This document shows, in pieces, positions 1 to 3,570 of a stretch of DNA of 5,469 nucleotides. The translations under genes were made by a program, and so were the position numbers. Every line of letters begins with the position of its first letter. Position 1 is the first letter of the stretch. The stretch lies in NCBI GenBank assembly GCA_017431185.1, contig JAFRLP010000230.1, positions 1 to 5,469 of the forward strand, in the 5' to 3' direction. Source of the stretch: Victivallales bacterium. Its GTDB lineage: Bacteria > Verrucomicrobiota > Lentisphaeria > Oligosphaerales > Oligosphaeraceae. The notes below the pieces were generated by a model, which did not search any database, was not told where the DNA came from, and was given only the letters and a program-made list of their open reading frames with translations.

Positions 1-89
1 GGAGAACTTCGAGAAAACCGTCGCCGGAACCGAATCGAAGCTCTCTATGCTGGGAAACACTTTTCCGACACATAAGTGTAAACTTGACA
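1..89. other. Non-GRE sequence upstream of the truncated GRE; possible terminus of an inserted mobile element
   Basis: No gene can be assigned here. The frame used by the downstream GRE is open from 1 to 72 (a tail reading ...RIEALYAGKHFSDT) and then meets TAA 73-75, TAA 79-81 and TGA 85-87. A second frame stays open from 2 to 199 but shows no GRE motif that I recognise. Bases 57-62 (acactt) and 74-79 (aagtgt) form a 6-bp inverted repeat. Read on the minus strand, the block begins TGTCAAGTTTACACTT, a TG-initial end like those of many insertion sequences. GRE-like coding sequence only becomes plausible after about position 90. My inference is that 1-89 is the end of an insertion element that interrupted the GRE gene, and the ORF ending at 75 could be the tail of its transposase. 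The alternative is ordinary decayed or intergenic DNA. The rest of any element lies outside the window. Confidence 0.3.
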
Positions 90-174
90 GGGAGTCCAAA
101 AAAGAAACTCTAGCATTCCCTTCGATTCCACCATCCTTCAACTGGTTCCGAACCAGTCCTACCATCTATCCAAC

Positions 175-1083
175 ATGGTGCGAAAATACCTCGAAATCAT
201 GAAATCCCGCCTGTCGGAGGCGATGGCGAAAGCCACTCTGCTGGAAAAGGATTGGCACAAGGTGTCCCCCTCCCCCCTGCTGTCGGGCACGATGGACGAA
301 TGCATGGAACGGGAACTGGATGCCTCGCAGTATGGCACCAAGTACTCCACCAGCGGTGTCATGTGCGCGGGCATCGGAACGGCGGTCGATTCCCTCTCGG
401 CCATCCGCAAACTGGTCTTTGCGGACCACGCAGTCTCCTTTGCCGACCTGGGAGCCATCCTGGCCACCGACTGGAAAGACCAGGAACAGCTCCGCCTGCT
501 GGCCGCCAGGCGTGCCCCCAAATGGGGCAACGGCGATGACTCGGCTGACCTACTTGGACAAATGATTGTCGAACAGGCTGGCGAACTCATCATCCATACG
601 CCCAACGTCAAAGGCGGTCACTACCAAATGGGACTATGGTCGATTGACTGGGCCTACACCTTCGGTCGAGAGACCGCCGCCACTCCCGATGGACGGCATT
701 GCGGGGCACCGATATCCCGCAACACGGGAAGCACCGTGTCCTGCGACAACGAGGGCATTGCGGGCCTGATTGCCAGCACCGCCAAATTGGACTACAGGTA
801 CTGCGGCGATGGTGCGGTTCTGGATGTGATGCTCTCCCCCCGCTCGGTGTCTGGTCCGTCTGGTTCAGAATTGATTGTACGGCTGATCCGCACTTTTTTC
901 GCGCGCGGCGGTCTGTTCATCCAGTTCAACGTGCTGTCGCCAGAGGTTTTGAGAGACGCGCAACTGCACCCGCTGAACTACCGCAACCTGCAAATACGCC
1001 TCTGCGGCTGGAATGTGCGGTTCATCGACCTCCCCCCGAAAGTGCAGGAGACCTTTATTGCGGAAGCGGCAAACCAACGCTGA
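175..1083 (+). pseudogene. C-terminal fragment of a glycyl radical enzyme (pyruvate formate-lyase/glycerol dehydratase superfamily), N-terminally truncated
   Basis: This is the C-terminal part of an oxygen-sensitive glycyl radical enzyme, a family that uses a stable glycyl radical and a cysteine thiyl radical for C-C, C-N, C-O or C-S bond chemistry. Visible family blocks, numbered from ATG 175, are SPSPLLS (31-37), YGTKYSTSG (53-61), APKWGNGDD (114-122), FGRETAATPDGR (163-174), GGLFIQFNV (245-253), LRDAQ (259-263) and the radical loop RLCGWNVRFIDL, with the probable radical glycine at 278. Complete members have about 750-850 residues. Here only 302 follow the ATG, about 332 if the same frame is read from ~88. 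The catalytic Cys loop should lie roughly 60-70 residues before the ATG and is not in frame, since stops occur at 73-87. No Shine-Dalgarno precedes ATG 175, which is probably an internal methionine. The RLCGWN loop differs from the RVxGY of PFL and classical dehydratases, so the substrate cannot be named. The rest of the frame is intact, which suggests recent truncation. GRE identity is very likely, and loss of function is probable. Confidence 0.85.
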
Positions 1084-1086
1084 GCC

Positions 1087-2004
1087 ATGACACCTACTGT
1101 CATTCCGATTGCGGCAATCCGCAGACTCACCATTCATGACGGTCCTGGTGTGCGGGACACGGTTTTCGTGAAAGGGTGTCCTTTGCATTGCGCATGGTGC
1201 CACAACCCGGAGTGCCTCTCCCCGCAACGACAACTGCTGTTCCATGCCACCCTCTGCACCCAATGCGGCGCGTGTGTCCAGAGCTGTCCGAATGGCGTAC
1301 ACCGCTTTGACTCTTCAGGAAACCATTGTTTGAACAGGGAACCCTGCCAGCTCTGCGGGAAATGTGTCCAGGCGTGCATGTTCAATGCGCTGGAAATCTG
1401 CGGAGACGAAATGTCCGTCGAGGAGGTCATCGCAAAAGTCGAGACAGACGCGGATTTCTTCCAGCCAGAAGGAGGCGTGACCCTTTCCGGAGGCGAGCCG
1501 GCCCTGTATCCCGCTTTTGCCTCGGAAATGTTTCGGAAATTGCAGCAGGATGGCCTCCACACGGCCTTGGACACCTGTGGTGCGGTTCCATTCGAGGCCT
1601 ATCAGCGGATTCTGCCGTATACAGATCTGGTACTGTTCGATTTGAAGGGAATGAATCCCAATCGTCACAGGACACATACGGGTCAGGACAACCGCCTAAT
1701 CCACGAGAACCTGCGGAACATCAGCGCCTTCGGCACGACTGTTGAAATCCGCATGCCAATTGTGCCAGGCTACAACGACTTTCCAGAAGACATTGCCAAG
1801 ACGGGAGTTCTGCTTGCCCAAATCGCCACGCTGGTCCGCGTGCGCCTGCTCCCGTATCACTCCCTGGCGGGAAACAAATACGCTGCGGCAGGATTGCCGA
1901 ACACCTTGCCCCAGGCAGAGACGCCAACTTCAGAAAGACTGGCGCGAGTGGCAGATGCCCTGACAAATTATCTGCCACACGGAATACCAGTACTGTTCCG
2001 ATAG
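1087..2004 (+). CDS. Glycyl radical enzyme activase (radical SAM, with 2x[4Fe-4S] ferredoxin-like insert)
   Basis: This cytoplasmic activating enzyme would reductively cleave S-adenosylmethionine and abstract hydrogen from the glycine of its partner GRE. The 305-residue protein is a normal length for the class with an iron-sulfur insert. The N-terminus contains TIHDGPGVRDTVFVKGC, then the radical SAM cluster motif CPLHCAWC (C31, C35, C38). Two ferredoxin motifs follow: CTQCGACVQSCP (C57, C60, C63, C67) and CQLCGKCVQAC (C87, C90, C93, C97), which should bind two auxiliary [4Fe-4S] clusters. The SAM-binding GGE motif is at about 135-137 (TLSGGEP), and FDLKGMNPNRHRTHTG is the usual mid-domain block. 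ATG 1087 lies only 3 bases after the GRE stop and has no well-placed Shine-Dalgarno (GGAAG at 1062-1066 is too distant), so translation is probably coupled to the GRE frame. The gene looks fully intact even though its adjacent GRE appears truncated. Family assignment is secure, and the specific partner is unknown. Confidence 0.95.
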   Translation: MTPTVIPIAAIRRLTIHDGPGVRDTVFVKGCPLHCAWCHNPECLSPQRQLLFHATLCTQCGACVQSCPNGVHRFDSSGNHCLNREPCQLCGKCVQACMFNALEICGDEMSVEEVIAKVETDADFFQPEGGVTLSGGEPALYPAFASEMFRKLQQDGLHTALDTCGAVPFEAYQRILPYTDLVLFDLKGMNPNRHRTHTGQDNRLIHENLRNISAFGTTVEIRMPIVPGYNDFPEDIAKTGVLLAQIATLVRVRLLPYHSLAGNKYAAAGLPNTLPQAETPTSERLARVADALTNYLPHGIPVLFR

Positions 2005-2006
2005 CT

Positions 2007-2026
2007 AAATCGTCTGGAGACGGTTT
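2007..2026 (+). terminator. Short hairpin just after the activase stop; weak terminator candidate
   Basis: Three bases after the TAG at 2002-2004, AAATCGTCT and AGACGGTTT flank a central GG. They can fold into a stem of about 8 pairs (one T-G wobble) with a tight TGGA loop. Only a three-T run follows before ccctcc, so intrinsic termination would be weak. The position suits a 3' end of the GRE/activase transcript, but the GC-rich repeat hairpins downstream may be the real barrier. Confidence 0.3.
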
Positions 2027-2082
2027 CCCTCCTCTATAATAGCTCCTATGAAAACGTGGCAAGTTTTCGTGGATTGTATTGA

Positions 2083-2101
2083 CGGCGGCGAGACGCCGCC
2101 G
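2083..2101. repeat. GC-rich palindrome of repeat unit 1
   Basis: A perfect 8-bp stem, cggcggcg and cgccgccg, encloses the triloop aga, followed by ctaccttt. It could form a stable RNA hairpin or DNA cruciform and is repeated identically 70 bp downstream. Confidence 0.8.
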
Positions 2102-2152
2102 CTACCTTTACTCACCTATGAAAATGTGGCGAGTTTTCGTGGATTGTGTTGA

Positions 2153-2171
2153 CGGCGGCGAGACGCCGCCG
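2153..2171. repeat. GC-rich palindrome of repeat unit 2
   Basis: This is an exact copy of the 19-bp palindrome in unit 1, again followed by ctaccttt. Two identical hairpins in a row, without a T-run, fit a REP-like repeat better than a standard intrinsic terminator. Confidence 0.8.
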
Positions 2172-2247
2172 CTACCTTTACTCACCGACTGACATCGATT
2201 GCGTGATATGACTCCAGAACCTGCCATTTATATGGAGTTCTGTACCC

Positions 2248-2290
2248 GCGCCTTTGGCGCTGGGCGCTAGCCGAAATCGGCGAGCGATTT
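2248..2290 (+). other. Cluster of short, partly overlapping hairpins upstream of the regulator promoter
   Basis: The stem gcgcc-ttt-ggcgc lies at 2248-2260. Next come two mutually exclusive options: gccga/tcggc at 2270-2281, and aaatcg/cgattt at 2274-2290 with a gcgag loop. They lie 32-74 bases upstream of the -35 box, so they are not in the leader of the regulator transcript. They could be a 3' structure of upstream transcription or the decayed edge of a repeat. No known riboswitch is recognised. Confidence 0.35.
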
Positions 2291-2321
2291 CCCACGGCAC
2301 TAAAAAAATTCACATGACAAT

Positions 2322-2350
2322 TTGACATTTCCCAGATTCAGTAGTATAAT
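2322..2350 (+). promoter_or_regulatory. Perfect-consensus sigma70-type promoter of the LacI-family regulator gene
   Basis: The -35 box TTGACA (2322-2327) and the -10 box TATAAT (2345-2350) both match consensus exactly, with the optimal 17-bp spacer. An A-rich run (2302-2308) lies where an UP element would be expected. Transcription should start near 2357, giving a leader of about 34 bases before ATG 2391. A promoter this strong on a regulator gene suggests it needs to be held down, which fits the operator just downstream. Confidence 0.85.
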
Positions 2351-2362
2351 AGGTTCAACAGG

Positions 2363-2380
2363 AATACAAACGCTTGTATT
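2363..2380. promoter_or_regulatory. Putative LacI-family operator (autoregulatory) between the predicted transcription start and the start codon
   Basis: The 18-bp sequence aatacaaacgcttgtatt is a palindrome with 16 of 18 positions symmetric and a central CG. Its core AAACGCTT fits the AANCGNTT pattern typical of LacI/PurR/CcpA-type operators. It is centred about 14 bases after the predicted transcription start and ends 10 bases before ATG 2391. A bound repressor there would block initiation or promoter clearance. The adjacent gene encodes a LacI-family protein with the hinge leucine that intercalates at a central CpG in this family, so negative autoregulation is the simplest reading. Confidence 0.75.
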
Positions 2381-2390
2381 GTCTCGGAAC

Positions 2391-3401
2391 ATGGTAACTT
2401 TGAAGGACATAGCGCGGGATTGTCATGTATCGCTGGCGGTGGTCAGCCGTGCATTGAACCCCAATTCAGACGGACGTGTCGCAAAGGAGACACGCAGCCG
2501 GATAGAGGCTTCGATGAGGCGTCTGCACTACCACCGCAACCATGCGGCAGCCATGCTGGCCATGGGGCGCTGCGCGGCCCTGGGCATATTTCTCCCTGAC
2601 TACAAGGACGCCCTGATTGCCGAACTGGTAATGGGGGTCTCCGAGGCAAGTGCCGACTTTGATTTCCAATGTCGCTTCTTCTTTGGCCAGAACAGCGCGG
2701 ACTACCTCCGCTTTCTGGAGACGCTGGGAGACATGGGCTGTTCAGGCATCATCACTTACCCTATCGAGGAAAAGGTGGGGGACGAACTTCGCGTGGCACT
2801 GGCGGAATACAGAAAAAAAGGAGGGTGCGTAACAGTGCTCAATTCCACCTCCTCCTATCCTGACGGCATAGAATGCATCTCGCTTGACAACACATACGGC
2901 GGCAATCTGGCGGCAGAACATCTTCTTTCACAGGGCTGCACCAGTTTCCATTTGCTGACAGTGGACATGAACTCTCCGACAAATGCGGCACGCGGCAACG
3001 GTTTCAACCGTCGCATTCACCAAGCCGGATATTGCACCAGCCTTTCTTCGGTCAAAAGCAGCGGCTACCATAAATACGACTACCAGGCGCTGAAAACCAT
3101 GATATCCGAATTGAGAAGCGATTGCCAAGAGGGGATATTCGCAGTCAACGACTATCTGGCACTTGCGTTCCTGCGGCAAATGCAGCAGTGCGACAGGCTT
3201 GGAGAAGTTGGCAAGAACATACGTCTGGTAGGCTATGACGACAATATAGCCGCATCATACTCAATTCCCGCCCTGACCTCCATCCGTCAGCCAATGCGCC
3301 AGTTTGCCAAAGAGGCGACTTTGCGTATGATCGGACAGATTGTCGGGATTCCGCGCCTGCATCCACTTCCACTCCCGGAACTGGTCTCACGAGAAAGCTA
3401 G
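2391..3401 (+). CDS. LacI/GalR-family transcriptional regulator
   Basis: This is a DNA-binding repressor that probably responds to a sugar or related ligand. From ATG 2391 the protein has 336 residues, the usual LacI-family size. An N-terminal helix-turn-helix (about residues 4-23, TLKDIARDCHVSLAVVSRALN) is followed by the hinge helix around N50-L56; L56 aligns with the minor-groove leucine of LacI/PurR. The periplasmic-binding-protein-like effector domain runs from about 62 to the end, with LVGYDD at about 279-284 and the C-terminal SIPALTSIRQP and LPELVSRES blocks. A TTG at 2322 would add 23 residues, but it is the first three bases of the -35 box and the extension matches nothing in the family, so ATG 2391 is preferred even though its Shine-Dalgarno is poor. 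The palindrome at 2363-2380 suggests autorepression. The neighbouring exported protein at 3571 is a plausible target. Family is certain; ligand is unknown. Confidence 0.95.
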   Translation: MVTLKDIARDCHVSLAVVSRALNPNSDGRVAKETRSRIEASMRRLHYHRNHAAAMLAMGRCAALGIFLPDYKDALIAELVMGVSEASADFDFQCRFFFGQNSADYLRFLETLGDMGCSGIITYPIEEKVGDELRVALAEYRKKGGCVTVLNSTSSYPDGIECISLDNTYGGNLAAEHLLSQGCTSFHLLTVDMNSPTNAARGNGFNRRIHQAGYCTSLSSVKSSGYHKYDYQALKTMISELRSDCQEGIFAVNDYLALAFLRQMQQCDRLGEVGKNIRLVGYDDNIAASYSIPALTSIRQPMRQFAKEATLRMIGQIVGIPRLHPLPLPELVSRES

Positions 3402-3406
3402 TGTCA

Positions 3407-3516
3407 AATTGGGTAAGAATTTCGACTTGTACGGTTGAAGCCGCAAAGCGGCGTCTATCCCTGTGCAGATTCCACGCTTACGGTTTCAACCGTACAGATA
3501 AAGCATCTACCCAATT
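3407..3516. repeat. 110-bp nested inverted repeat between the regulator and the exported-protein gene
   Basis: The outer arms aattgggta (3407-3415) and tacccaatt (3508-3516) are perfect 9-bp complements. Inside them, tgtacggttgaa (3428-3439) and ttcaaccgtaca (3485-3496) are perfect 12-bp complements. The unpaired stretches between the arms are nearly equal (12 and 11 bases). The centre carries its own hairpin gccgc-aaa-gcggc (3440-3452). The right inner arm is also locally palindromic (tacggtt-tc-aaccgta, 3479-3494). Possible roles are a terminator-like structure for the regulator transcript, a small non-autonomous mobile repeat, or a two-site operator. No T-run follows, so a classical intrinsic terminator is unlikely. 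Confidence 0.8.
3479..3494. promoter_or_regulatory. Short palindrome, possible regulator site upstream of the exported-protein gene
   Basis: The arms tacggtt and aaccgta form a perfect 7-bp inverted repeat around a 2-base centre (tc), 76 bases upstream of ATG 3571. A related but imperfect version (cggttgaagccg) occurs at 3432-3443. It lacks the central CG of the operator at 2363-2380, so it need not bind the same regulator. It may simply be part of the larger inverted repeat. Confidence 0.3.
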
Positions 3517-3558
3517 AGAAACCAGCCACCCCAAAGGCATAAACTCCACCATACAGAC

Positions 3559-3562
3559 GAGG
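3559..3562 (+). promoter_or_regulatory. Shine-Dalgarno site of the exported-protein gene
   Basis: GAGG lies 8 bases before ATG 3571, an optimal spacing. It fixes this start, and the following residues form a credible signal peptide. No strong promoter is visible between 3402 and 3558. Confidence 0.65.
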
Positions 3563-3570
3563 CAGAAACC

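Larger units (their letters stand above)
2045..2184 (+). repeat. 70-bp tandem direct repeat, two copies (2045-2114 and 2115-2184)
   Basis: The two units are adjacent and exactly 70 bp long, and differ at only three bases (C/T, A/G and A/G; 67 of 70 identical). Each begins cctatgaaaa and ends acctttactca. Each unit has two hairpins. The first pairs gaaaac (2050-2055) with gttttc (2063-2068); in unit 2 the arm reads gaaaat, which keeps a wobble pair. The second is a perfect 8-bp GC-rich stem, cggcggcg-aga-cgccgccg (2083-2101 and 2153-2171). Preservation of both stems suggests a REP-like or otherwise structured dispersed element rather than random duplication. It lies between the activase and the regulator promoter and could also slow read-through. 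No convincing protein frame accounts for it. Confidence 0.9.

Noticed and set aside
84..112. TTGACA at 84-89 as a promoter -35 for the GRE fragment
   Set aside because: At 16-18 bp spacing there is no acceptable -10 box (actcta/ctctag). The hexamer is explained as well by a possible element terminus.
2..199. Second forward frame open from 2 to 199 as the N-terminal part of the GRE reached by a frameshift
   Set aside because: Its translation shows no recognisable GRE block, such as the Cys loop or the Gly-Asp-Pro segment, and it overlaps the GRE frame without a clear crossover.
865..1677. Minus-strand ORFs opposite the GRE end and the activase
   Set aside because: They are antisense to frames with clear conserved motifs (radical SAM and ferredoxin cysteines, glycyl loop) and have no recognisable motifs of their own.
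2035..2040. TATAAT after the activase as a promoter -10
   Set aside because: No -35-like hexamer lies 16-18 bases upstream (gtctgg/cgtctg), and the sequence leads directly into the tandem repeat.
2079..2107. TTGACG in each repeat unit as a promoter
   Set aside because: The spacer would be the GC-rich hairpin, and no TATAAT-like -10 follows (ctacct).
3419..3433. A second copy of the regulator operator (cttgta half-site) before the exported-protein gene
   Set aside because: Only about six bases match, the spacing to CG is off by one, and there is no matching second half-site.
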